Source of the DNA: Candidatus Nomurabacteria bacterium CG_4_9_14_0_2_um_filter_32_10
GTDB lineage: Bacteria > Patescibacteriota > Minisyncoccia > Phycocordibacterales > UBA9973
Reading direction: 5' to 3'
Assembly: GCA_002788475.1 (NCBI GenBank)
Contig: PFRK01000047.1
Span: 4,070-11,187, forward strand
Length of the DNA: 7,118 nucleotides
Shown here: one piece after another, positions 1 through 5,643 of the stretch
Numbering within the stretch: the first letter of the stretch is position 1
Layout of the letters: every line of letters starts with the position of its first letter
Position numbers and translations under genes: made by a program
The notes under the pieces: model-generated
The model's input: the letters and a program-made list of their open reading frames with translations, nothing else
Database searches by the model: none
Told to the model about the DNA's origin: nothing

Positions 1-5
1 AAATA

Positions 6-740
6 ATGTTGTTTTTTCTTATTTCAATTTTGGCAGGAGTATTGACTATTCTTGCTCCATGCATACTTCCGTTATTACCGGTAGTTATAGGAACTGCTGA
101 TGGAACAACTCGAGGTGTTTCAAAACGAGCAGTAGTAGTAATAACGTCGTTATCTATCTCAGTAATAATATTTACATTACTTTTGAAAGCAACAACATTA
201 TTTATTACGATTCCAGATAGTTTTTGGACATGGTTTTCTGGTAGTATCATCACTTTCCTTGGAATTGTAACTATTTTCCCTAGTTTGTGGAACAAGATTC
301 CATTCGTAAACAAAATTAATCTTGCTTCAAACAAAGTGCTTGGTACTGGATATCAAAAAGATAGTTATTATGGAGATATGATTATTGGAGCCTCACTCGG
401 ACCAATATTTACTACCTGTAGCCCGACTTATCTTTTTATCCTTGCTACAGTACTCCCCGCGAGCTCTATTAATGGTTTCACGTATCTTATTGGCTTTACT
501 CTCGGATTAGCTATCTCTTTATTCATAATTGCATATTTGGGGCAAAAATTTGTACACAAGATATTTACAAATGAAAATAGAACAACAAAATTAAAAAAGA
601 TATTTGGAATAATATTTCTAATTGTTGGAATAGCCATTATTACCGGCTATGATAAAAGACTGTCCTCTCTAACCCTTGACACAGGGTTTGGTGGAACAAT
701 AAATTTTGAAGAAAAATTAATTAATAGTGTAAATAAATAA
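6..740 (+). CDS. CcdA/DsbD-like thiol-disulfide membrane transporter
   Basis: A 244-residue integral membrane protein with about six hydrophobic segments (roughly residues 2-26, 42-64, 73-93, 123-153, 157-178, 197-215). Segment 1 carries the motif APCILPLLP (Cys19) and segment 4 carries TTCSPTY (Cys138). In the CcdA/DsbD transmembrane family such a Cys pair shuttles reducing equivalents from cytoplasmic thioredoxin to exported thiol proteins. No thioredoxin domain is fused, so an extracytoplasmic partner must be encoded elsewhere. The length is normal for stand-alone CcdA. A soluble tail of about 28 residues follows the last helix. The ATG at 6 puts segment 1 at the very N-terminus, as is usual for the family. 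The frame is open to the window edge, so an upstream start cannot be excluded and no ribosome binding site can be judged. The family call is firm; its exact partner (cytochrome c maturation or disulfide reduction) is unknown. Confidence 0.88.
   Translation: MLFFLISILAGVLTILAPCILPLLPVVIGTADGTTRGVSKRAVVVITSLSISVIIFTLLLKATTLFITIPDSFWTWFSGSIITFLGIVTIFPSLWNKIPFVNKINLASNKVLGTGYQKDSYYGDMIIGASLGPIFTTCSPTYLFILATVLPASSINGFTYLIGFTLGLAISLFIIAYLGQKFVHKIFTNENRTTKLKKIFGIIFLIVGIAIITGYDKRLSSLTLDTGFGGTINFEEKLINSVNK
706..735 (+). promoter_or_regulatory. Possible promoter for the 741-932 RNA
   Basis: TTGAAG (706-711) and TAAATA (730-735) are separated by 18 bp and would start a transcript at about 742, where the structured block begins. 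An alternative is a perfect TTGACA at 676-681 with TAAATT at 700-705 (18 bp spacer). Both lie inside the 3' end of the upstream coding region. In such AT-rich DNA either could be chance, and the RNA could also be processed from the upstream mRNA. Confidence 0.25.
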
Positions 741-932
741 TTTCTAGGGAGTGAATCAGGAGTAAATCCGACCCGGGGAGAGGAAACTTCCTCTCCCTAA
801 GAAGCGCTAAATACCAAACGACTCATTTCCCCTGTATTTAAGACGTTTGGTATGTAGCTCATAAGCACCTAGAAGCGAGTAGCCATAGTGGTAATGCCTG
901 AGGCGGATGCCGATTTTCGGAAGTCCTTTTTT
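741..932 (+). ncRNA. Candidate structured non-coding RNA, family not identified
   Basis: A gene-free block of about 190 nt begins immediately after the CcdA-like stop codon. Its GC content is about 48%, against roughly one third in neighbouring genes, as expected of a folded RNA in an AT-rich genome. Two strong hairpins are visible: a 9-bp stem 776-784/789-797 closing a tetraloop, and a perfect 10-bp stem 811-820/844-853 (ATACCAAACG with its complement) closing a 23-nt loop. CTAGG at 744-748 can pair with CCTAG at 868-872. TCAGG (756-760) matches CCTGA (897-901), and ATCCG (766-770) matches CGGAT (904-908); these pairings cross, as in a pseudoknot. A hairpin with six T follows at 905-932, which sets the strand. 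I do not see the hallmarks of RNase P RNA, tmRNA or SRP RNA. Divergent 6S RNA or a raiA-motif RNA remain possible. Function unknown; it is not placed as a leader of any + strand gene in the window. Confidence 0.6.
905..932 (+). terminator. Intrinsic terminator of the candidate RNA
   Basis: GGAT (905-908) pairs with GTCC (923-926) and CCGA (910-913) pairs with TCGG (917-920) around a TTT loop, with a small internal loop between the two helices. Six T (927-932) follow directly. The stem is short but the arrangement is typical of a rho-independent terminator on the + strand. It also ends any transcript reading through from the CcdA-like gene. Confidence 0.5.
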
Positions 933-942
933 AAATCCATTT

Positions 943-989
943 TTAGAATTAATACATTAGTAGAATGTAGTAGAGAGATTAGAATTAAT
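943..989 (+). repeat. 11-bp direct repeat flanking a small palindrome
   Basis: TTAGAATTAAT occurs at 943-953 and again at 979-989, start points 36 bp apart. Between them TACATT (953-958) and AATGTA (964-969) form a 6-bp inverted repeat. This is the spacer between the RNA terminator and the 3' end of the matrixin gene. No gene is visible in 933-1016. It may be a degenerate duplication or a protein-binding site; in AT-rich DNA chance is also possible. Confidence 0.35.
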
Positions 990-1016
990 TATTAAAGTCG
1001 AGGGCACAAAAAGTTA

Positions 1017-1958
1017 TTATTGAGTTAAACCACAATGTTTTTTCAAAGCTGTTATATCATCAATCGTTAATTTTTCATTTACTCCATTATTCAAACGATA
1101 CATTACTGCTTTAGAATTTTCTAAATGCTCTAATCCTAAAGCATGCCCAAATTCATGAGCTAAAACTCTTGCCAACTTCCCTTCATCCTCAAATTGATAA
1201 ATATCAATTCCTCTACCATCAGGTCCTTCTTTATATGTACCTTCTTCAAATTCTCCACCAAGTTGGTCACCAATCGTATTAAATTTATTTACTTCTATAT
1301 TAAGTGAAGAAACAAGACGATTTAAAACAACCACTAAAGCATTAATATTATTCATTTCAAAATTAAGATTAGTTTGCAATTTATTTATTGCTATAAACTC
1401 TGCATCAAGAAACTTTTTTTCTTTATTCAAACGATCAAATTCTTCCTCTGAAGCACCTCCTTGATTATTTAGAGAAATAACTTCTTTTTCATAAGCATTC
1501 TGACGATTTTGGAATAAAACAACTCGTGATTCAAATTCAGTTTTAAGCTTCAGATAATCAATCTGCATAATATTATATTTTGATTTTAAATCATTATAAG
1601 ATGCTTTGCTATTACCTACCCTAATACCTATGTCTTCTAATTTCTGAGTCGCTTCTTGACGTACATCATAAATAAGACTCACTTTTAAAATACCGTCACC
1701 GTCTGGTGCATAGGTAAATAATTGTTTATCGATAGATTCTTCCCATGTTTCTTCTGCAATATTTATAATATTAAGAAATCTTTCTTCTGATATATTAAAC
1801 CTATTATCAAAAGAACCAATGGAGTAAGTTATAGGTTTTCTACAAGGAAAATATTCATTTTGTAAACTTGAAATAATTTGAGAAAGTGGTTCTTGAAACA
1901 AAAAAATAACAACGCATAGCGCAATTAAAGAAAAAATTATTGAAAATATCTTTTTCAT
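1017..1958 (-). CDS. Membrane-anchored matrixin-family zinc metalloprotease with helical insert
   Basis: A 313-residue protein. Residues 4-22 form one hydrophobic N-terminal segment after Lys-Lys, a signal anchor or uncleaved signal peptide, so the body is probably extracytoplasmic. The C-terminal catalytic site is HEFGHALGLEH (268-278): three zinc-binding His and catalytic Glu269, followed by a Met-turn at Met286 (AVMY), the metzincin/matrixin signature. The first part of the fold (about 38-98, from PCRKPITYSIG to LIYD) is separated from the catalytic helix by about 150 residues (100-250), largely heptad-like and rich in Lys, Glu, Asn and Leu, probably a helical hairpin or coiled coil. Cys39 and Cys309 bracket the domain and could form a disulfide. 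No cysteine-switch propeptide is seen. It follows the glutaredoxin gene by 5 nt and is probably co-transcribed with it. Substrate unknown. No Shine-Dalgarno sequence is visible before the ATG. Confidence 0.85.
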   Translation of the reverse strand: MKKIFSIIFSLIALCVVIFLFQEPLSQIISSLQNEYFPCRKPITYSIGSFDNRFNISEERFLNIINIAEETWEESIDKQLFTYAPDGDGILKVSLIYDVRQEATQKLEDIGIRVGNSKASYNDLKSKYNIMQIDYLKLKTEFESRVVLFQNRQNAYEKEVISLNNQGGASEEEFDRLNKEKKFLDAEFIAINKLQTNLNFEMNNINALVVVLNRLVSSLNIEVNKFNTIGDQLGGEFEEGTYKEGPDGRGIDIYQFEDEGKLARVLAHEFGHALGLEHLENSKAVMYRLNNGVNEKLTIDDITALKKHCGLTQ

Positions 1959-1963
1959 TATTA

Positions 1964-2200
1964 CTAAACAAGTCCAAGCATCTTTGATATCTGAGGTTTA
2001 TCAAAACCTACAATAAGCTCATTGTCTATGATGATTACAGGCACACCCATTTGTCCACTTTTATCTAGCATTTCTTTTCTTTTTTCAAGATTACTAGCGA
2101 CATCATATTCAGTATAGACTATACCATTAGCTATAAAAAAGTCTTTCGCCGTACGACAAAAATGACATGTAGGTGTTGAATAAATTGTTACATTTTTCAT
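1964..2200 (-). CDS. Glutaredoxin-like protein, YruB family
   Basis: A 78-residue cytoplasmic thioredoxin-fold protein. The N-terminal strand KNVTIYSTPTC leads into a redox-active CHFC site (Cys12, Cys15). The cis-proline motif GVPVI (Pro54) and a GFDK turn (65-68) follow. This pattern, including SGQMGVPVI, matches the short glutaredoxin-like YruB family, which is thought to reduce disulfides using a dithiol mechanism; electron donor and substrates are not known here. The length is normal and there is no signal peptide. It is the first gene of a two-gene unit with the matrixin gene 5 nt downstream. A CcdA-like transporter lies nearby on the other strand. The ATG is followed directly by the conserved first strand, so the start is secure. 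A palindromic hairpin ends 8 nt before it and no Shine-Dalgarno sequence is visible. Confidence 0.9.
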   Translation of the reverse strand: MKNVTIYSTPTCHFCRTAKDFFIANGIVYTEYDVASNLEKRKEMLDKSGQMGVPVIIIDNELIVGFDKPQISKMLGLV

Positions 2201-2208
2201 ATATTTTA

Positions 2209-2254
2209 TAATCCCGACAGTAAAACCGGGTTCCCCGAATAAGTGTCGGGATTA
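2209..2254 (-). repeat. Palindromic hairpin in the glutaredoxin leader
   Basis: A perfect 11-bp inverted repeat, TAATCCCGACA at 2209-2219 with its complement at 2244-2254, encloses 24 nt that hold a second small hairpin (CGGG 2227-2230 / CCCG 2234-2237). It lies between the predicted promoter and the glutaredoxin start, ending 8 nt before the ATG, so it would be in the 5' untranslated region. It could be a translation-controlling structure or a dispersed palindromic repeat. No T run follows on either strand, so a terminator is less likely. Confidence 0.6.
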
Positions 2255-2268
2255 CTTCTAATATTTAT

Positions 2269-2277
2269 ATTATAGCA
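2269..2277 (-). promoter_or_regulatory. Extended -10 promoter for glutaredoxin-matrixin
   Basis: On the minus strand TGCTATAAT is a perfect extended -10 (TGn plus TATAAT). No good -35 is present 17 bp upstream (TAATTT), which is tolerated by extended -10 promoters. Transcription would begin near 2262, giving a leader of about 60 nt that contains the 2209-2254 hairpin. Confidence 0.5.
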
Positions 2278-2335
2278 TACTAATCAAGACAAAATTATTA
2301 AACAATAAAATATCTATATTCGTCTAATTCTGTGC

Positions 2336-2371
2336 AAAAATACGGAGAATACGGAGGCAATTCCTCCGTAT
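2336..2371 (-). terminator. Possible terminator with two alternative hairpins
   Basis: Read on the minus strand, ATACGGAGG (2371-2363) can pair with CCTCCGTAT (2357-2349), a 9-bp stem with a 5-nt loop. Its first eight bases can instead pair with CTCCGTAT (2347-2340), which runs straight into a T run ending at 2336. The second form looks like an intrinsic terminator and the first would compete with it. It could end transcripts of the ytxH operon that read through antisense to the tRNA gene. The function is inferred. Confidence 0.35.
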
Positions 2372-2382
2372 CATCATATCTC

Positions 2383-2411
2383 TTGCTCAAAAGATAAAAT
2401 AACGATATATT
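2383..2411 (+). promoter_or_regulatory. Probable tRNA-Gly promoter
   Basis: TTGCTC (2383-2388) and TATATT (2406-2411) are 17 bp apart, so a transcript would start at about 2418, next to the mature tRNA 5' end at 2420. The -35 matches consensus only in its TTG. The -10 lies inside an AT palindrome (2405-2419). Confidence 0.4.
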
Positions 2412-2419
2412 TTATATAT

Positions 2420-2490
2420 GCGGGATTAGTTTAGTGGCAAAATGAGTCCTTCCCAAGGATTAGACGGGGTTTCGATTACCCCATCCCGCA
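2420..2490 (+). tRNA. tRNA-Gly, anticodon CCC
   Basis: A complete 71-nt cloverleaf. The acceptor stem GCGGGAT (2420-2426) pairs with ATCCCGC (2483-2489). The D arm is GTTT/AAAT around a 7-nt loop with GG. The anticodon stem AGTCC/GGATT closes loop TTCCCAA with anticodon CCC at 2452-2454, reading GGG (glycine). The variable loop is 4 nt (AGAC), and T stem GGGGT/ACCCC closes loop TTCGATT. The discriminator base is A2490, whereas most bacterial tRNA-Gly have U73. The 3' CCA is not encoded (CAA follows) and must be added by a nucleotidyltransferase. It stands alone, convergent with ytxH, whose stop codon is 11 nt beyond the tRNA end. Confidence 0.95.
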
Positions 2491-2501
2491 CAAAAATTCT
2501 T

Positions 2502-2834
2502 CTAAAGATTCTTTTTGAGATGTTTCCAAGAAGCATGAGCTTCTTTTGCTAAACGTTTTAAATCTTCTCTATTGAATTTATGATCTTTATTATAATCAGC
2601 TAAAGCTTTATCTATAAATATCTTATACTCTTTCTCTCCTACTTTTCTCATTTCTTTTAATTTTGGAGCAATAGTTTGGTAAAAATCAATCATCTTGTCT
2701 TTAATGTCTTTTCTCATATCTTTACCTGTTTTTGATGCAGCAAATATTCCTGCTGCTATCCCTAACGCTGCCCCTATTAACGCACCGCTTAAAAACTTAT
2801 TACTTTTTTCTTCTTTTTTTATTTGTTTTTTCAT
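2502..2834 (-). CDS. YtxH-like small membrane protein
   Basis: A 110-residue protein. A short Lys-rich N-terminus precedes one Gly/Ala-rich hydrophobic segment (about 14-33, FLSGALIGAALGIAAG), then ASKTGKDMRKDIKDK and an amphipathic, strongly charged helical tail to the C-terminus. Segment plus following (S/T)GK-x2-R-K motif is the YtxH-like family pattern, though the Pro common before the SGK motif is replaced (AASKTGK). The family is linked to stress responses and envelope in Firmicutes; its molecular function is unknown. I place the start at the ATG at 2834. An upstream in-frame ATG at 2927 would add 31 residues read through a palindromic element and unlike the family. A one-helix membrane protein gene lies upstream in the same direction, as with ytxG-ytxH. 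No Shine-Dalgarno sequence is visible. Confidence 0.8.
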   Translation of the reverse strand: MKKQIKKEEKSNKFLSGALIGAALGIAAGIFAASKTGKDMRKDIKDKMIDFYQTIAPKLKEMRKVGEKEYKIFIDKALADYNKDHKFNREDLKRLAKEAHASWKHLKKNL

Positions 2835-2842
2835 ATAAGTCT

Positions 2843-2938
2843 TAAATATAAATTTGAAAGATTTTAAGAGTCGTGTTGGTCCCCTGTCCTTATGTCCCCG
2901 AGGGCGAAGGCTCAAAAATCTTTGCAAATTTATATTTA
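2843..2938 (-). repeat. 96-nt imperfect palindromic element upstream of ytxH
   Basis: Outer arms TAAATATAAATTTG (2843-2856) and its perfect 14-bp complement (2925-2938) are extended after a one-base bulge by AAAGATTTT (2857-2865) against its complement (2915-2923), then GAG (2868-2870) against CTC (2911-2913). About 26 bp of stem enclose a 40-nt core that is about 62% GC, in sharp contrast to the AT-rich arms. The core holds tandem GGGGAC/GGACAGGGGAC-like segments on the minus strand. It fills nearly the whole spacer between two same-strand genes and ends 8 nt before the ytxH ATG. No T run follows, so it does not look like a terminator. It could be a MITE- or REP-like insertion or an RNA structure controlling ytxH. 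Confidence 0.65.
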
Positions 2939-2945
2939 CTATTTA

Positions 2946-3158
2946 TTATTTCTTACTAAATAAGCTAATAATCTTTTTAATATTTCTTTTCACTTTTTTA
3001 TAAGTTTCATTTATATCACTAGATATGTTACGAGTATCTCTTAATATACATATTAAATAATACATAACAATTACAAGCGATACTCCAACTACTAAAATTG
3101 CTACTGAGGAAACTATATAAAAAATTGTCTGAGATACTATAAGCATATAGACGTTCAT
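2946..3158 (-). CDS. Small one-helix membrane protein, ytxG/DUF948-like
   Basis: A 70-residue protein with one long hydrophobic stretch (about residues 5-38), then a basic, charged tail (RDTRNISSDINETYKKVKRNIKK) likely to be an amphipathic helix in the cytoplasm. This resembles the N-terminal part of DUF948/YtxG proteins, but is shorter, so the family link is weak. Position supports it: it directly precedes a ytxH-like gene, as ytxG does in Bacillus. Its ATG shares one base with the ppsA stop codon (TAATG, 3156-3160), which suggests translational coupling and favours this start over the internal Met5. It could act as a membrane scaffold or partner of the YtxH-like protein; this is inference. 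Confidence 0.65.
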   Translation of the reverse strand: MNVYMLIVSQTIFYIVSSVAILVVGVSLVIVMYYLICILRDTRNISSDINETYKKVKRNIKKIISLFSKK

Positions 3159-5626
3159 TACACTTTCTTATTACTCTTTTCACCAAGTGCCATAATAATT
3201 TTAATAACCGTATCTGGATTGAGTGACATACTTTCTATACCTTCATCCACAAGAAATTGCGCAAATTCTGGATAGTCAGATGGAGCTTGTCCGCAAATTC
3301 CAATATATTTCTCTTTCTCTTTGCATTTATGTATTATATCAGCTACAAGTTTTTTAACTGAAGAATTATTTTCATTTGCAATATGAGTGACTATACCAGA
3401 ATCTCGATCGAGCCCTAGTGTAAGCTGAGTCAAATCATTAGAACCAATAGACATACCATCAAAAATATCTAAAAATTCATCTGCCAAAAGAATATTAGAA
3501 GGTATTTCACACATTACATAAATTTTTAATTCTTTATCTTTTGCACGATCTAAACCATATTCTTTCATCACTTCTATCACTTTTTTACCTTCTTCAGGTG
3601 TCCGACAAAATGGAATCATAGGAATAACATTAGAAAGACCCATATCTTCTCGTACAATTTTCATAGCTTTACACTCTAGACTAAAAGCTTCTTTAAATTT
3701 TGGATCATAATAACGAGAAGCACCACGCCAACCTAACATTGGATTTTCTTCTTTGGGTTCATACAATTCACCACCAATAAGCGTATTATATTCATTAGTT
3801 TTAAAATCAGAAAAACGAATGATGACTTTCAGTGGATAGAAAGTAGCACAAATTTTTGCAATTCCTAAAGCAAGTTTTTCTATATAATAATCTTTTTTAT
3901 CCTTATACTGAGATGTAAGATCTTCTACTTCTTTCAAAACTTTTTTTATAGCTATTGTTTTCTTACCTTTCTTTAACTTATCATAATCAATTAAAACATT
4001 TGGATGAAGACGAATATGGGAAGCAATAATAAATTCCAATCTCCCTAACCCAACCCCTTGTACTGGAAGATGACAACTCTTAAATGCCTCATCTGGAGAG
4101 CCAATATTCACCATAATTTTTGTATTTATTTTAGGTATATTATCCAAACGTTGTTCTTTTACTTTAAATGGAAGAATACCTATATAGACTTTACCAACTT
4201 GACCTCCCGAAGCATCCACCGTCACATCTTGTCCATTTTTTAATACTTTCGTTGCATTATTTGAACCAACGATACAAGGAATACCAAGCTCACGAGACAC
4301 AATAGCAGCATGCGAAGTACGTCCACCTTTATCTGTCACAATAGCACTTGCTATCTTCATGATTGGTTCCCAATCTGGGTCAGTGATTTGAGTTACCAAC
4401 ACTTCTCCTTTTTTGAATGAAGAAATATTTTTTGCACTATTTAAAATATGAACTTTTCCAGCACCAATCTTTGAACCAACGGCAATTCCTTCTACCAAAA
4501 TTTTACTAGTTTTTTCTAATTGATATTCTTTTAATATGTTTTTATCCTGCCCAGAAACAACTGTCTCAGGACGTGCTTGCACAATGAATAACTCCCCCGT
4601 CCTACCATCTTTTGCCCATTCAATATCCATCGGTTGATAACGGTTGTGTTTTTTGGAAAAATATTTTTCTATTTGCAAACACCATTTTGCTAATTTTACT
4701 GCTTCTTCATTTGTAATACAGAATTTTTGTTGTTCTTGTGGCGAAACTTTTGCTTCCTTTGTACCATTTTTAGCATATATGAGTTTTATATTTTTCTTAC
4801 CAATATTTTTACCAATAATAGGATTCTTACTACCATTTTCTAAGGTCGGCTTAAAAATAATAAATTCATCAGGAATAACTTTACCTTGAACAATAAATTC
4901 ACCAAGACCATATATACCATTTATTAAAATAACCTTATCAAAACCTGTCTCAGTATCAATTGTAAATGCTACACCTGAAGAAGAAAGATCCGAACGCACC
5001 ATCCGCTGTATTCCTACAGATAAAGCTGCATCAAAATGAGAAAATCCTTTATCTGCTCGATATGAAATGGCTCGATCAGTAAAAAGTGAAGCAATGCATT
5101 TTTTCGTTGCTACAAGCACATCCTCTATACCTTTTATATTAAGATAAGTCTCTTGCTGGCCAGCAAATGAAGCACCAGGAAGATCCTCAGCTGTTGCAGA
5201 AGAACGGACAGCTACATCACTGTTTTCTCCATATTTTTTTCCCAATTCTGCATAAGATTTTGTAATCACATCTTGAAGATCCTGAGGCAAACTAGCTTTC
5301 AAAATCGCTTCACGAACTTTTTTACCACGAATCTGAAGATTACGAATATCTCTTGTATTGAGATCAGAGAGAATTTCTTTAATACTTTTATCTAGCCCTG
5401 TATCTTTAAAAAAATGACGATACGCATCTGCCGTAAGAGCAAACCCGTCTGGTATATTCACACCAAGCGGTACAAGGTTGGCATACATTTCTCCCAGAGC
5501 AGCATTTTTACCACCTACTGATGGGACATCATCAATACCTACTTCACTATACCATTTTACAAAATCCCCGCCTGCATCAGCTATGCTGAAAGCATTGCGG
5601 GCAGGTTCTTTTTTTTCTTTTATCAT
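3158..5626 (-). CDS. ppsA: Phosphoenolpyruvate synthase (pyruvate, water dikinase)
   Basis: An 822-residue cytoplasmic enzyme converting pyruvate, ATP and water to phosphoenolpyruvate, AMP and phosphate. All domains are present in order. The ATP-grasp nucleotide-binding domain (about 20-370) has VGGKNAALGEM and VRSSATAEDLPGASFAGQQ (140-159). The swivelling phosphohistidine domain has GGRTSHAAIVSRELGIPC with phospho-acceptor His439. The C-terminal PEP/pyruvate barrel (about 500-815) has GLGRLEFIIASHIRLHP, GWRGASRYY and GICGQAPSDYP with catalytic Cys778. Length is slightly above the usual ~790, mostly from an N-terminal extension of about 20 residues. It lies 39 nt after enolase, whose product is its product or substrate depending on direction. 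In fermentative lineages it may also run toward pyruvate. An extended -10 in the gap may give its own nearly leaderless transcript. Its stop overlaps the next ATG by one base. Confidence 0.96.
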   Translation of the reverse strand: MIKEKKEPARNAFSIADAGGDFVKWYSEVGIDDVPSVGGKNAALGEMYANLVPLGVNIPDGFALTADAYRHFFKDTGLDKSIKEILSDLNTRDIRNLQIRGKKVREAILKASLPQDLQDVITKSYAELGKKYGENSDVAVRSSATAEDLPGASFAGQQETYLNIKGIEDVLVATKKCIASLFTDRAISYRADKGFSHFDAALSVGIQRMVRSDLSSSGVAFTIDTETGFDKVILINGIYGLGEFIVQGKVIPDEFIIFKPTLENGSKNPIIGKNIGKKNIKLIYAKNGTKEAKVSPQEQQKFCITNEEAVKLAKWCLQIEKYFSKKHNRYQPMDIEWAKDGRTGELFIVQARPETVVSGQDKNILKEYQLEKTSKILVEGIAVGSKIGAGKVHILNSAKNISSFKKGEVLVTQITDPDWEPIMKIASAIVTDKGGRTSHAAIVSRELGIPCIVGSNNATKVLKNGQDVTVDASGGQVGKVYIGILPFKVKEQRLDNIPKINTKIMVNIGSPDEAFKSCHLPVQGVGLGRLEFIIASHIRLHPNVLIDYDKLKKGKKTIAIKKVLKEVEDLTSQYKDKKDYYIEKLALGIAKICATFYPLKVIIRFSDFKTNEYNTLIGGELYEPKEENPMLGWRGASRYYDPKFKEAFSLECKAMKIVREDMGLSNVIPMIPFCRTPEEGKKVIEVMKEYGLDRAKDKELKIYVMCEIPSNILLADEFLDIFDGMSIGSNDLTQLTLGLDRDSGIVTHIANENNSSVKKLVADIIHKCKEKEKYIGICGQAPSDYPEFAQFLVDEGIESMSLNPDTVIKIIMALGEKSNKKV

Positions 5627-5634
5627 ATTTAGTT

Positions 5635-5643
5635 ATTATAACA
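5635..5643 (-). promoter_or_regulatory. Internal extended -10 promoter for ppsA
   Basis: On the minus strand TGTTATAAT is a perfect extended -10 in the 39-nt enolase-ppsA gap. It ends 8 nt before the ppsA ATG, so transcription would start at or within a few bases of the start codon, giving a leaderless message. The -35 region is poor (TAATTT at 17 bp). The gap is almost pure A/T, so chance is a real alternative. Confidence 0.35.

Noticed and set aside
428..637. Open frame on the minus strand inside the CcdA-like gene
   Set aside because: It lies wholly opposite a well-supported membrane protein gene and has no recognisable features.
741..932. RNase P RNA, tmRNA or SRP RNA
   Set aside because: The GAGGAAA...CUUCC part only superficially recalls RNase P; the conserved GAGGAAAGUCC and ACAGAA blocks, the tmRNA ends and the SRP GGAAG tetraloop region are not found.
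1905..1958. Lipoprotein signal in the matrixin N-terminus (Cys15)
   Set aside because: The residues before Cys15 are IAL, which is not a good lipobox because position -1 is Leu, and the hydrophobic stretch continues past the Cys, favouring a membrane anchor.
2835..2927. A longer N-terminus for the YtxH-like protein from the ATG at 2927
   Set aside because: The 31 extra residues (including RPRGHKDRGPTR) are translated through the palindromic element and do not resemble the YtxH family; the ATG at 2834 gives a normal family N-terminus.
4058..4889. Open frames on the plus strand inside ppsA (4058-4243 and 4644-4889)
   Set aside because: Both are antisense to a complete, well-conserved ppsA and have no family features.
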